Of a stretch of DNA of 64,000 nt, positions 23,957 through 32,773 are shown one piece after another (position 1 is the first letter of the stretch; the number at the start of each line of letters is the position of its first letter). The notes under the pieces were generated by a model. That model was not told the origin of the DNA, made no database searches, and saw only the letters and a list, made by a program, of their open reading frames with translations. The stretch comes from an uncultured Dehalococcoidia bacterium. GTDB lineage: Bacteria > Chloroflexota > Dehalococcoidia > Lucifugimonadales > UBA3495. The stretch is taken from assembly GCA_951812535.1 (NCBI GenBank), contig CATOSK010000006.1, forward strand, positions 372,001-436,000, written 5' to 3'. Position numbers and translations under genes: made by a program.

Positions 23957-25291
23957 ATGCCGACGATTCTGGAAGAGTACATCGCCAAGCACCCCGGGTC
24001 CGCCCAGCGTTATGCCGAGGCCGTGGGAATCTTTCCCAGCGGCGTCACCCACGACAACCGGTACGCCGAGCCTTTTCCCCTATACATCACTCACGGGCAG
24101 GGGCCGCGCAAGTGGGACGTCGATGGGAACGAGTACATCGACTACGTATCGGGTCACGGCGCGCTGATACTGGGCCACTCCCATCCAGCCATAGCCGACG
24201 CAGTATCGGAGCAGATCCGCCGGGGTACGCACCTGGGCGCCTGCACCGACGACGAGGTGCGGTGGGCCAAGGCCGTCCAGGCCCTGATGCCGTCCATTGA
24301 ACGGATCCGGTTCCACAGCTCGGGCACCGAGGCCACCCTGATGGCCATGCGCCTGGCCCGGGCCTATACCGGAAAGAACAAGGTCATCAAGCTGCAGGAC
24401 CACTTCCACGGCTGGCACGACTACGCCATGGCCGGCTCCGACCGGCCGGCCCCGGGCATTCCCGCCGATTCGTTTGAGACGATGGTGATTGTTCCATCGG
24501 GCGACCTGGAGGCCGTGGAAGCGGCGTTGGAGCGGGACCCGGACATCGCCGCCCTGATCCTGGAGCCCACCGGCGCCCACTACGGACAGCTTCCCTTCGA
24601 TGTCCCGAACTACCTGCGCGGGTTGCGGGAGTTGACGGCAAAACACTCCGCTGTGCTCATTTTTGACGAAGTGGTAACCGGGTTTCGCGCATCGTCCGGC
24701 GGCGCCCAGGTGCGCTACGGCGTCACCCCGGACCTCACCACCATGGCGAAGATCGTCGCGGGCGCCCTTCCCGGTGGAGCCGTCGGGGGCAAGGCCGACA
24801 TCGTGGATATGATCGCGCACCGGGGGGATCCAGACTGGGACAACAACCGCCGGGTCTACCATCCCGGGACCTTCAACGGGAACCCTCTCACCGCCGTTGC
24901 CGGGGCCACCTGCCTGGAAATCATCGCGTCCCAGCCCATCAACCAGCAGGCCGACGCCATGGCCGCCCGCCTGAAGACCGGTCTCAACGACATCTTCGGA
25001 CGGATGGAAGTCCAGGGACACGCCCACGGCATCGCCTCCATGATCCACGTTGTCCTGGACGACTGCGATTGCGACCGGGAAATCTGCACCATGCCCCACG
25101 GCCAGATCAAGCGGGCAACCGCCTCTCCGGCCGTCACGGCGTTCAAGCGGGGCCTCCTCAACCAGGGCGTGGACATAATGGGACGGGACGCCTTCCTGGT
25201 TTCCGCCACCCACACCGAGGCCGACATCGACCAGACCCTCCAGGCGGTGGAGGATTCCCTGGCGGCGGTGAGGGAGGAGGGGCTGGTGTAG
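23957..25291 (+). CDS. Class III PLP aminotransferase (glutamate-1-semialdehyde aminomutase-like)
   Basis: A 444-residue fold type I PLP enzyme. It has GHSHPAIADAVSEQIRRGTH, the PLP phosphate site SSGTEATLMAMRLARAYTG, the Asp in LIFDEVVTGFR and the Schiff-base Lys in TTMAKIVAGALPGGAVGG. These match the HemL-like branch. An unusual acidic insert DDCDCDREIC near residue 370 is not seen in true HemL, so a beta-amino-acid or other aminotransferase role is equally possible. It starts at ATG with AAGGAG upstream, behind the five 15-bp repeats. Confidence 0.88.
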   Translation: MPTILEEYIAKHPGSAQRYAEAVGIFPSGVTHDNRYAEPFPLYITHGQGPRKWDVDGNEYIDYVSGHGALILGHSHPAIADAVSEQIRRGTHLGACTDDEVRWAKAVQALMPSIERIRFHSSGTEATLMAMRLARAYTGKNKVIKLQDHFHGWHDYAMAGSDRPAPGIPADSFETMVIVPSGDLEAVEAALERDPDIAALILEPTGAHYGQLPFDVPNYLRGLRELTAKHSAVLIFDEVVTGFRASSGGAQVRYGVTPDLTTMAKIVAGALPGGAVGGKADIVDMIAHRGDPDWDNNRRVYHPGTFNGNPLTAVAGATCLEIIASQPINQQADAMAARLKTGLNDIFGRMEVQGHAHGIASMIHVVLDDCDCDREICTMPHGQIKRATASPAVTAFKRGLLNQGVDIMGRDAFLVSATHTEADIDQTLQAVEDSLAAVREEGLV

Positions 25292-25382
25292 AATGGAGGC
25301 GCGGGACGGTCGCATCGATACAGCCGCCGAACAGCCCCCGAGCCCTGGCAGCCCTCCCCAACTCAGGTCCCGGAACGGACCC

Positions 25383-25571
25383 ATGAGCAGCAACTTCACG
25401 AAAATAGCGGCCTGCATCATGGCAGTGGTCTTCTTCGGGATGACCTTCCCCGCCTTCCTTGGCGAATTCGGGTACTATCGCTCTTTTTTGATAGCGATCG
25501 CCTCAGGCGTCACCGGCCTTTGCCTGAAGGTGGTCATTTTTGATGTGATGTTCGATTCCCGCGGGCGATGA
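25383..25571 (+). CDS. Small hypothetical membrane protein
   Basis: A 62-residue protein (from MSSNFTKIAACIMAVVFFG) with two hydrophobic segments, about residues 8-24 and 28-50. A longer form from 25293 would add an unlikely Pro/Ser-rich tail. Its stop overlaps the start of the next small membrane gene (ATGA), so the two are translationally coupled. I do not recognise either one. Confidence 0.5.
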   Translation: MSSNFTKIAACIMAVVFFGMTFPAFLGEFGYYRSFLIAIASGVTGLCLKVVIFDVMFDSRGR

Positions 25572-25801
25572 CCGCTCTCCGTAGAGCTTGGACTGGCCTC
25601 TTCGGTTTCGGCATCGGGTTGTTGACGGTGGATGTCTTGTCCGGTTTCCTATTGGCTGTGAACGGCATACCGGTATTTGGGCTGCTCGGCGTGGCTCTCA
25701 TGATGCTGGTTCTTACATCTTGGCTCAACTGGCAATTTCAGGTGGCCCGCGATGAGCGCACTGCCAAACAACTCTACTCTGGCCATGGGCCATCCGATTA
25801 A
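25568..25801 (+). CDS. Small hypothetical membrane protein, partner of the preceding gene
   Basis: A 77-residue protein with two membrane segments (LFGFGIGLLTVDVLSGFLLA and IPVFGLLGVALMMLVLTSWL) and a charged C-terminal tail QVARDERTAKQLY. Its ATG overlaps the stop of the previous gene by four bases, which suggests a two-component membrane complex of unknown role. Confidence 0.5.
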   Translation: MTALRRAWTGLFGFGIGLLTVDVLSGFLLAVNGIPVFGLLGVALMMLVLTSWLNWQFQVARDERTAKQLYSGHGPSD

Positions 25802-25862
25802 CTTCTGTACCGAGGGGTTGCGTATGTCCCCCGACATCACGTTAGCCGCCAACCCCCGTTTC

Positions 25863-25871
25863 TGCTAGAAT
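25863..25871 (+). promoter_or_regulatory. Extended -10 promoter of the dienelactone hydrolase genes
   Basis: TGCTAGAAT fits the extended -10 pattern (TGnTAnAAT) and lies 35 bases before the ATG at 25907. No good -35 is visible. Confidence 0.45.
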
Positions 25872-25906
25872 CGCCACAAATTCCCAGCCTGTGAATGGAG
25901 GCAGTC

Positions 25907-26647
25907 ATGGCCAGCTTTTGGGAAACCCTCCAGGTGAACGGACAGGACATGCAGCTTTACGCCAGCGTCCCGTCCAGCAGCGCGGGCTTCAGCGCTCCCT
26001 TTCCGGCGGTAGTCATAGCCCACCCTGCCAGCGGGGTTGCCGAGTTCACCCAGAGCATCGCGGACCGGCTGGCCCAGGCGGGATACGCTGCCGTGGCTCC
26101 CGACCTCTTCCACCGGGTCACCGATGAGATGACCGCCGACGGCACCGCCCGCAACGCCTTCCTCAACGACGCCGAGATTGTCGCCGACGTCAACGCCACC
26201 GTGGACTGGCTCATCGCCCACCAGGCCGTTTCGAGCGACAGGATAGGCGTGACGGGCTTTTGCATGGGAGGCCGCGTTGCCTGGCTGGCCGCCGCGTCCA
26301 ATCCCCACTTCAAGGCCGTTGTTCCCTACTATCCTGGAAACCTGTGGGCCGCCCGGGGGGACGCGGCACAGCCCCCCTTCGATCTCACTGTGAACATCAA
26401 CTGTCCCATGCTGACCCATTTCGGCGAGGTGGACGCCAACCCCTCGCAGGACGATATGCGGAAACTGGACGCCGAGCTGGACCGGCTGGGCAAGCCCCAC
26501 CGCTTCTACACCTACCCCGGCGCGGACCACGCGTTCATGGACTTCGCCCAGCCCAACCGCTACCACAAGGAGGCGGCCGACGCTTCCTGGCCCCGCACCC
26601 TGGAATTCTTCGCGGAGCACCTGCAGGGAGCTACGGCCGCAGTCTAG
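25907..26647 (+). CDS. Dienelactone hydrolase family protein
   Basis: A 246-residue alpha/beta hydrolase with a Cys nucleophile in GVTGFCMGGRVAW, an acid near GEVDANPS and the His in PGADHAFMDF, which is the Cys-Asp-His triad of carboxymethylenebutenolidase. That enzyme opens dienelactones in chlorocatechol breakdown, but many relatives act on other esters. The start has a GGAGGC site. A second paralogue follows 74 bases later. Confidence 0.9.
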   Translation: MASFWETLQVNGQDMQLYASVPSSSAGFSAPFPAVVIAHPASGVAEFTQSIADRLAQAGYAAVAPDLFHRVTDEMTADGTARNAFLNDAEIVADVNATVDWLIAHQAVSSDRIGVTGFCMGGRVAWLAAASNPHFKAVVPYYPGNLWAARGDAAQPPFDLTVNINCPMLTHFGEVDANPSQDDMRKLDAELDRLGKPHRFYTYPGADHAFMDFAQPNRYHKEAADASWPRTLEFFAEHLQGATAAV

Positions 26648-26721
26648 CCAAGCCTTCCCCTAGCAAAGTCCTGGGCCGGACAACCCTCAGCTCATCTCAC
26701 GACGTCAAGGAGGTTAACTCC

Positions 26722-27456
26722 ATGCCATCCTTCTGGGAAAAGCTTCAAGTCGACGGCAACGAAATGGACCTCTACGCCGCTGTGCCCAGCGGAGGGTCGG
26801 GTCCCTTCCCGGCGGTGGTTGTCAGCCAGCACGGCGGGGGCGTGGACCAGTTCATCCAGACCATCTGCGACCGGCTGGCCGAGGCAGGATACGCCGGTGT
26901 CGCCCCCAATCTCTATCACCGCATCCCCGAGGACCAGCTCAACGCCGACCCGCGTCCCCGGCCCTGGGACGTTCTCAGCGATCCCGAGACCGTCGCCGAC
27001 ATCAACGCCACCGTGGACTGGCTGCGGGCCCACCCCGGGATTGACGGCGAGCGCATTGGCATCACCGGGTTCTGCATGGGCGGCCGGGAGGCCTGGCTGG
27101 GCGCGGCTACCAACCCTCACATCAAGGCCGCAGCGCCCTATTACGGCGGCAACATCCTTGTGCCCTGGGGATCCGGGACCCAGGCTCCCTTTGAGCTGGC
27201 CAGTGGCATGAAGTGCCCCGTCCTGTTCCACTTCGGGGAGGTGGATGTCAATCCCTCTCCAGAGGATATGGCCACCTTCGATGCCGAGTTAACCCGGCTG
27301 GGCATCGACCACGAGTTTCATGTGTACCCGGGAGCGGACCACGCCTTCATGGACTTCACCACGGGCCGCTTCCAGCAGGCGGCGTCGGATGCGTCCTGGC
27401 CCCGCACCATCGAATTCTTTGACCGCCACCTCAAGGGAGCGGCGGTCAGTGCCTAG
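26722..27456 (+). CDS. Dienelactone hydrolase family protein, paralogue
   Basis: A 244-residue protein closely related to its neighbour, with the same GITGFCMGGREAW nucleophile site and PGADHAFMDF His site. The segment HGGGVDQFIQ differs from the HPASGVAEFTQ of the first copy, so the substrate pockets probably differ. AAGGAGGT stands seven bases before the ATG. The tandem pair arose by duplication. Confidence 0.9.
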   Translation: MPSFWEKLQVDGNEMDLYAAVPSGGSGPFPAVVVSQHGGGVDQFIQTICDRLAEAGYAGVAPNLYHRIPEDQLNADPRPRPWDVLSDPETVADINATVDWLRAHPGIDGERIGITGFCMGGREAWLGAATNPHIKAAAPYYGGNILVPWGSGTQAPFELASGMKCPVLFHFGEVDVNPSPEDMATFDAELTRLGIDHEFHVYPGADHAFMDFTTGRFQQAASDASWPRTIEFFDRHLKGAAVSA

Positions 27457-27492
27457 TCTATCCAGCCTCAACCCGCATAAGGAAGGAACGAA

Positions 27493-28002
27493 ATGGCAAG
27501 AATCTCCCTGAACCTTGAAAACGCTGACGATCTGAAGACCCTGGGCTCCTCCGGCTGGAGCCGCGCAATGGGCCTGGTGCCCGGCGAACCCAACCAGGGC
27601 CTCGTCGCCGAGTTGGCCGGTTCCCCGGCCCGCCTGGCCGACTACGACGACTCCGGCTGGGACCACAACGTGGACATACAGGACCGCCTGTCCTCCGGCT
27701 TCACCTTTGCCTGGTACCGGATCAAGGTCACCATTCCCGGGGAGGTCGGCGGGGAGAGCGTCGCGGGCCGGCGGGCGTGGTTCGAGGCCAACGTCGACAA
27801 CTACGGCGAAGTCTACATCGACGGCGAAATCGACCGTAACATCGGGGTCATAACCGGCAACAACGTGGGCAAGCGGGTCCTGATGGCCGATCCTGCCACC
27901 CCGGGAACCACCCACACCATCGCCGTCCTGGTGGGGAATGCCCCTCTCGGCACCCCGGTGGGCACCATCTTTTTCCGGTACGCCAACCTGGCGCTGGAAT
28001 AA
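27493..28002 (+). CDS. Galactose-binding-like (jelly-roll) domain protein
   Basis: A 169-residue protein made of one beta-sandwich. Segments such as YDDSGWDHNVDIQDR, FAWYRIKVTIPGEVGG, RAWFEANVDNYGEVYIDGE and HTIAVLVGNAP resemble the sugar-binding domain of beta-galactosidases. There is no catalytic domain and no signal peptide. The GGAAGGAACGAAATG start is 36 bases after the hydrolase stop, so it belongs to the same transcript. Its ligand is unknown. Confidence 0.6.
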   Translation: MARISLNLENADDLKTLGSSGWSRAMGLVPGEPNQGLVAELAGSPARLADYDDSGWDHNVDIQDRLSSGFTFAWYRIKVTIPGEVGGESVAGRRAWFEANVDNYGEVYIDGEIDRNIGVITGNNVGKRVLMADPATPGTTHTIAVLVGNAPLGTPVGTIFFRYANLALE

Positions 28003-28134
28003 CCGGAGCATCCCGAGGCCGCACCGTGTTCCCGGGGCGGCCTGTCTGCAAAGGAACCTCCGGACAAGTGGTCAGTGCAGGGGCAGCGGTCTTAATTCAG
28101 GAATGAAACGACCGAGTTCAAGGTATAAGGGTAT

Positions 28135-28190
28135 GCCATCACCCCCATCCTGACCTTCCCCCATCAAAGGGGAAGGGACGTGTTCAGAGG
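28135..28190. repeat. Repeat segment related to the interior of the MITE at 31349
   Basis: The CACCCCCATCCTGAC segment, the CTTCCCCCATCAAAGGGGAAG hairpin and GGGAC match the interior of the 31349-31494 element. The terminal inverted repeats are absent. It lies just upstream of the selenoprotein gene. Confidence 0.5.
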
Positions 28191-28265
28191 TCCCCAAATG
28201 GCACCCGGCCCCCGCGCCGGTATCTGACGCCGCGCGACGGTATTCGCAACGGCGGAGGCACGACG

Positions 28266-29762
28266 ATGACTAGCAGGTCCTACGCTGGCAAGGTGAACGC
28301 TCCGGAGTTCCCTCCCGACCTGGAATGGCTGAACACCAACCAGCCCGTTGCCATGTCCGATCTTCGGGGCAAGATCGTGATCCTGGACTTCTGGACCTAC
28401 TGTTGAATCAACTGCGTCCACATATTTCCGCAGTTGCGGAAGATAGAAGAACAGTACGCCACCGAGGTCGCGGTCATAGGCGTACACTCTGCCAAGTTCC
28501 CCAACGAGAAGGACAAGCAGAACCTCTATAACGCAGTCCGCCGGAACGAGTTGCAGCATCCGGTCATCAACGACATGGACTTCCACGTCTGGCGTTCCTA
28601 CGCCTGCCGGGCCTGGCCCACCATCATGTTCATCGACCCCGAGGGGAAGGTCATCGGCAAGCACGAGGGAGAGATTCCCTACGAGTCGCTGGACAACTTG
28701 ATGAGGGACATGATCTCCGAGTTTGACGCCAAGGGACTGATGCGGAGGACGCGGCTGGACTTTGGCCCGGTGGAACAATCGGATACGGTGGTGGAGGGCC
28801 CGCTGTCCTTCCCGGGCAAGGTGCTGGCCGACGGCGCCTCCGGCCGCTTGTTCATCGCTGACACCAACCACAACCGCATCGTCATAACCTCGCTGGACGG
28901 GGAAGTCCAACAAGTCATTGGATCCGGGAAGGTCGGGTTGGACGATGGGTCTGAGCAGGTCGCCACATTCAATCATCCCCAGGGAATGGCCCTGGATGGG
29001 GACAACCTCTACGTGGCGGATGCCGAGAACCACGCCCTCCGCCGCGTCGACCTGGCATCGGGGCGAGTTGAGACCATAGCGGGCAACGGCAGTCAGGGCC
29101 GGATGCGTGCAGGGCGCGGGCCCGGCCTTTCCATGGAGCTGAACTCTCCCTGGGACCTGGCCTTCCACGACAACACCCTGTACATCGCCATGGCCGGCAT
29201 TCATCAACTCTGGTCCATGAGCCTGGGCGACGGGCAGGTCGGGGTCTATGCGGGCACCGGCGGCGAGTCCATAGACAACGGCCCCCTGGCGTCGGCCACC
29301 CTGGCCCAGCCCAGCGGGATAACCACCGACGGCACCAAGCTCTACTTCGTGGACAGCGAGACCAGCTCCGTGCGGACCGCCGACCTCAATCCCGGTGGGC
29401 GCATCGCGACCATCGTGGGACTTGGCCTATTCGAGTTTGGCGACTTTGACGGTTCCGACCACCACGTCCGCCTTCAGCACCCCCAGGGAATAACCTGGGA
29501 AGACGGGGCCGCCTACATTGCCGATACCTACAACCACAAGATCAAGCGCGTCCTGCCCCAGACCCGAAGTGTCTTCACCGTCCTGGGCACGGGTCAAGCC
29601 GGATGCCAGGACGGCCCCAGAAAGGAAGCGGCCTTCTCCGAGCCCTGCGGTTTGAGCTTCGCCAACGGCCTGCTTTACATCGCCGACACCAACAACCACC
29701 TCATCCGCGTCGCCGACCTGGACAACGACGCAGTCCGGACCCTGGAAATCACCGGAATCTAG
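28266..29762 (+). CDS. Thioredoxin-like / NHL-repeat selenoprotein (NHLRC2-like), UGA = Sec47
   Basis: The 498-codon frame is open from the ATG at 28266 (GGCGGAGG eight bases upstream) to TAG, except for TGA at 28404-28406. The N-terminal thioredoxin-like domain reads [20 protein letters not shown], then DFWTYC-UGA-INCVH, then [12 protein letters not shown] and [14 protein letters not shown]. Family members such as human NHLRC2 read FFTYCCINC here, so UGA replaces the first Cys of the redox CINC (Sec47, Cys50). From about residue 175 six or so NHL repeats ([20 protein letters not shown] and similar) form a beta-propeller. An 8-bp hairpin follows the UGA. Without Sec insertion only 46 residues would be made. 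There is no signal peptide. Confidence 0.88.
28409..28436 (+). promoter_or_regulatory. Candidate bacterial SECIS hairpin of the NHL selenoprotein
   Basis: A perfect 8-bp stem CAACTGCG (28409-28416) / CGCAGTTG (28429-28436) with a 12-base loop begins two bases after the UGA. This is where SelB would bind. The UGA-to-loop distance (10 bases) is shorter than the E. coli fdhF pattern, so the exact SelB site is uncertain. Confidence 0.6.
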
Positions 29763-29846
29763 TCCCCTTTCCTTCAGCCGGGGCGGCTTCCCGGTAGAGT
29801 ACAATGGGCGGGTTAATCCCTGTCCCGGGTTGGAGTTTTCCGCCCT

Positions 29847-31109
29847 TTGCGCCCCCGTTTCTCGTCCAACGCCCCTGCTCTGACCGTGTTTCAGAATCGG
29901 GACTTCAGAGCCCTGTGGTACGTTGCCGGCATCCACGAAATCTCCCGCAGGATGGAACTGCTCATCCTGAGCTGGCTCATCCTCCAGACCACCGACTCAC
30001 CGTTCCAGCTTGGCCTCGTCCTCGTCTTCAACAACCTTCCCCGGCCCTTTTTCTCCCTCTTTTCCGGTCTCGTGGCTGACCGGTTCAGCCGCTTCCGCAT
30101 AATCTTTCTCGCCCAAGCGGTCAACACCGTAGTCGCGGCCGCCATCCTCGCGTTGATAGTGTCCGGCAGCATCGCTTCCTGGCATGTCTTCCTGGCCGTA
30201 TTCTTCCAGGGGCTGACCAAGGCGCTGGACGATCCCTCGCGCCGGACCGCCATCCTGGACATCGTTGGGGAGCGCCGTCTCGTCAACGCGTTGTCCCTGG
30301 ACCAGATCGCCAACACCGCCGGGAAGTTGTCCGGCCCCCTGTTGGGCGGAGTTCTCATCGACACCGTCGATTTCAGCGGGGCGTACATCCTGGTAGTCAT
30401 TGCTCACGTCGTTACCCTGGGATTGCTCACCCGGGTGAGGATTCCGATGTTCGACCGGGGGAGCGTCCAACTGGAGCCGGTGTGGCGCAGCCTGTCGGAA
30501 AGCCTGTCCCACGCCTTCCGAAACCCGGCCCTGCTGGGGATGCTCTACGTCACCATCGTCATGAATGCGCTGGCCTTCCCGGTACAGCAGTTTATCCCGG
30601 CTATTGGCCGCGACTACCTGGGAGTCGGCGCAACCCTGGTGGGGTTGCTGGCGGCGGCCGAAGGTGTCGGTCAGCTCATGGGAGCCGCGGTCATGGCCGC
30701 CACGCGCAACCTTCAGCGTCATGGCTTGGTGTTCATGATCGGGTCCACGGTCGTGCTGATCATGGCCATCCTGTTTGTGTGGTCTCCCTGGTACGCGGTC
30801 TCATTCGCGCTCCTGACCCTGGGAGGCATGGGCCAGTCCGGGTTCGGCACCATGCAGAGCAGCATCACGATGCTGTCCGCTCCTCGCGAACTGCGGGGCC
30901 GGATGATGGGGCTGATGAGCTTCTGCATAGGGGTGGGGACGCCGCTGGGCACCCTGGAAATCGGTTGGATCGCATCGGTCTTCAGCACCCAATTGGCCAT
31001 ATCCGCCAACGCCGGGGTGGGGCTGCTGCTCCTGCTGCCCGCGGTGTTTTTCTCACCCCTGGTCTTGCGCCCCTCCGCGCAGCCGGCCCCCGCTGCTACC
31101 CGCGACTAG
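29847..31109 (+). CDS. MFS exporter (MFS_3, EntS-like)
   Basis: A 420-residue, 12-TM protein. It starts VFQNRDFRALWYVAGIHEIS, with LVADRFSRFRIIFLAQ after TM2 and FFQGLTKALDDPSRRTAILD in the fourth helix region, typical of the enterobactin-exporter-like MFS_3 group involved in drug or siderophore efflux. The start is probably TTG at 29847. TACAAT at 29800-29805 may be its -10. No substrate gene is adjacent. Confidence 0.8.
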   Translation: MRPRFSSNAPALTVFQNRDFRALWYVAGIHEISRRMELLILSWLILQTTDSPFQLGLVLVFNNLPRPFFSLFSGLVADRFSRFRIIFLAQAVNTVVAAAILALIVSGSIASWHVFLAVFFQGLTKALDDPSRRTAILDIVGERRLVNALSLDQIANTAGKLSGPLLGGVLIDTVDFSGAYILVVIAHVVTLGLLTRVRIPMFDRGSVQLEPVWRSLSESLSHAFRNPALLGMLYVTIVMNALAFPVQQFIPAIGRDYLGVGATLVGLLAAAEGVGQLMGAAVMAATRNLQRHGLVFMIGSTVVLIMAILFVWSPWYAVSFALLTLGGMGQSGFGTMQSSITMLSAPRELRGRMMGLMSFCIGVGTPLGTLEIGWIASVFSTQLAISANAGVGLLLLLPAVFFSPLVLRPSAQPAPAATRD

Positions 31110-31348
31110 GGCAGCGAGCTTTAGAGTTGGAGCAGGGCCCCCGACTACTCTATTTTCGTCGCGGGGACAGTTGCCCTATGCCTTCCGGAGCGTAACGAAC
31201 GCCGAACAGCATCAGCTGTCCGTTCAACCCGCGGGCATCGGAACCGAATCGGGCGGGATCGGTGTGAAAGAGGACGAAGTCTTGGAAAACCGGCACCAGC
31301 CCAATGTCGGCTGTGGCGCCGGTTGGCTAGCCCAGGAAACGGTCACTA
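31110..31348. other. Intergenic region between the MFS exporter and the MITE
   Basis: No convincing gene and no clear repeat in this 239-base stretch. Together with the MITE it separates the convergent MFS and respiratory operons. Confidence 0.4.
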
Positions 31349-31494
31349 AGAAACTATCTCAAAACTATTAGGGAACATACTGTGCAGGGTACATCTGTGT
31401 GGTACGGGGGCATTTCACCCCCATCCTAACCCCCGCCTACGCGGGGGCAGGCTCTTCCCCCGTCGAGGGGGAAGGGACTTTTGAGATAGTTTCT
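31349..31494. mobile_element. 146-bp MITE with perfect 16-bp terminal inverted repeats
   Basis: AGAAACTATCTCAAAA at 31349-31364 is exactly complementary to TTTTGAGATAGTTTCT at 31479-31494. The interior holds CCCCCGCCTACGCGGGGG and a CTTCCCCC / GGGGGAAG hairpin but no gene. It lies 18 bases beyond the end of actE and could serve as a transcription barrier. Confidence 0.8.
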
Positions 31495-31512
31495 GAACAC
31501 GGGGGGAGTGGG

Positions 31513-32055
31513 TCAGGGGCAGACCGAAAGGTTGGTGCCCTGGATGCAGTTGACCACGTATTCAGAGGTTATCCGAATTTCCTCTTCCGTGAGCAGCTTG
31601 GAAAAGCCGGGCATGACGATCAGGCCGCTGGTAACAAACCCCTGGATTCCCACCTCGCCCAGGTCCCGGACTGTCTGGCTGGTCAGGTCGGGGGTGATGG
31701 ACGGAGTGTACCCGTAGGTGTCCATCATCCTGTTCAGCACCGGGCCGTTGCCGGTCCCGTTGGCGCCGTGGCACATGACGCAGTTGACTTCGTACAGGCG
31801 GGCGCCCTGGTGATCGACCGGGATGGTCTCGCCGGGAGCGTCGAACCAGCCGACGGCGGTGGACGGAACGCTGAGACGGGGCGGTTCGTGGGCCTTGAAC
31901 GACTTCTGGTAGTGCATCTCGTAGAAGATGTCCAGGGGGTAGGAGCCTTGGGCGCAGCCCAGGGTCAGGAGGAGGGCGACGACGAGGACGCCTCCCAGGA
32001 GGGGGGCTTTGCGCCGGCGGGGGAGGTTTGTCTTTTTGGCTAGTTGGTTTTTCAT
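31513..32055 (-). CDS. actE: ActE: monohaem cytochrome c of alternative complex III
   Basis: A 180-residue lipoprotein-type cytochrome with the signal VLVVALLLTLGCAQG, a DIFYEMHYQKSFKAHEP segment typical of ActE, one haem site CVMCHGANGTGNGPV and an axial Met near LIVMPGFSKLL. It passes electrons from the ActA/ActB side of the quinol:cytochrome c oxidoreductase to a soluble or oxidase-bound acceptor. It is the last gene of the operon, 12 bases after actD. Confidence 0.9.
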   Translation of the reverse strand: MKNQLAKKTNLPRRRKAPLLGGVLVVALLLTLGCAQGSYPLDIFYEMHYQKSFKAHEPPRLSVPSTAVGWFDAPGETIPVDHQGARLYEVNCVMCHGANGTGNGPVLNRMMDTYGYTPSITPDLTSQTVRDLGEVGIQGFVTSGLIVMPGFSKLLTEEEIRITSEYVVNCIQGTNLSVCP

Positions 32056-32067
32056 GTGGGGTGTCCG

Positions 32068-32577
32068 TTAGGTTTCGCGTTTGATGTCTACTGCGCCGGC
32101 CTGGGTCAGGACGCCGGAGAGGCGGTCGTGCTGGTCTTCTTCGGCCTGGACGAGGACGCCGATGTATCCTTCGGTGATTCTGGTGTCGTAGAGGCCCATT
32201 TTGAGTTTGGGCAGGCGGGATTCGAAGATGATTCCCAGGACGGTGAAGAGGATTGCGCCGAGCATGGTGCCTTCGTAGCTGACGACGGCCATGGGGGGCA
32301 GGGAGATGATGGGTTTGCCGCCGGTGACGAGGGGGTAGGCCATTTGGGTCATGGAGGTGAGGAGGATGCCGGAGGTGAGGCCGAGGAGCGCGCCGATGAA
32401 GGGGAAGAGGTAGAGGCGGTGTTTTTCTTCGCGCTCGCCGAAGGCGCCCTCGGGGTAGGGGGCGTCGGTGAGGAAGTCGTAGTCGGTGTCGGGGATGCCG
32501 GCGGACTTAAGTCCGTCGCCGGCGTCGGCGGCCTGGTTGGGGTCCTGGAAGAGTCCGAGGAGAGGGCGTTTTGGCAT
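32068..32577 (-). CDS. actD: ActD: DUF3341 subunit of alternative complex III
   Basis: A 169-residue protein of the DUF3341 family. The N-terminal LLGLFQDPNQAADAGDGLKSAG and TDAPYPEGAFGEREEKHRLY are followed by two membrane helices with a short loop (FIGALLGLTSGILLTSMTQ and GAILFTVLGIIFESRLP). ActD is a small membrane subunit of the complex that carries no cofactor. It lies between actC and actE. Confidence 0.92.
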   Translation of the reverse strand: MPKRPLLGLFQDPNQAADAGDGLKSAGIPDTDYDFLTDAPYPEGAFGEREEKHRLYLFPFIGALLGLTSGILLTSMTQMAYPLVTGGKPIISLPPMAVVSYEGTMLGAILFTVLGIIFESRLPKLKMGLYDTRITEGYIGVLVQAEEDQHDRLSGVLTQAGAVDIKRET

Positions 32578-32773
32578 GGTTAAATGCTCCGGGGGTGCAT
32601 GATGGGTTGATTCGGAATGGTTGGGGTTACGTTGGGGGATGCATCCCCCAAGCCCCTGGATAAAGGGTGTATCCGGGGGTGACCGTGTTTGTCCCGGAGG
32701 AGTCTACGGGGGTCTGGATTCCCGCCTGCGCGGGAATGACGGGGTTGTATGTCGATGTGGTCCGCATGGGTGG
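32578..32773. repeat. Palindrome and CCCGCCTGCGCGGG repeat in the actC-actD gap
   Basis: Holds the perfect 20-bp palindrome TTGGGGGATGCATCCCCCAA (32632-32651) preceded by GGTTACG. A related hairpin with a different centre follows the same GGTTACG at 40768-40787. It also carries a GTCTGGATTCCCGCCTGCGC copy with GGGAATGACGGG (32711-32741) that matches the MITE interior at 9889. Confidence 0.7.

Noticed and set aside
23734..23988. Peptide with GVTEH repeats
   Set aside because: Translation of the 15-bp promoter repeats; not a gene.
28266..29762. Pseudogene caused by a nonsense mutation at 28404
   Set aside because: UGA falls exactly on a conserved redox Cys, the rest of the frame is intact, a hairpin follows, and a second gene in the window shows the same arrangement.
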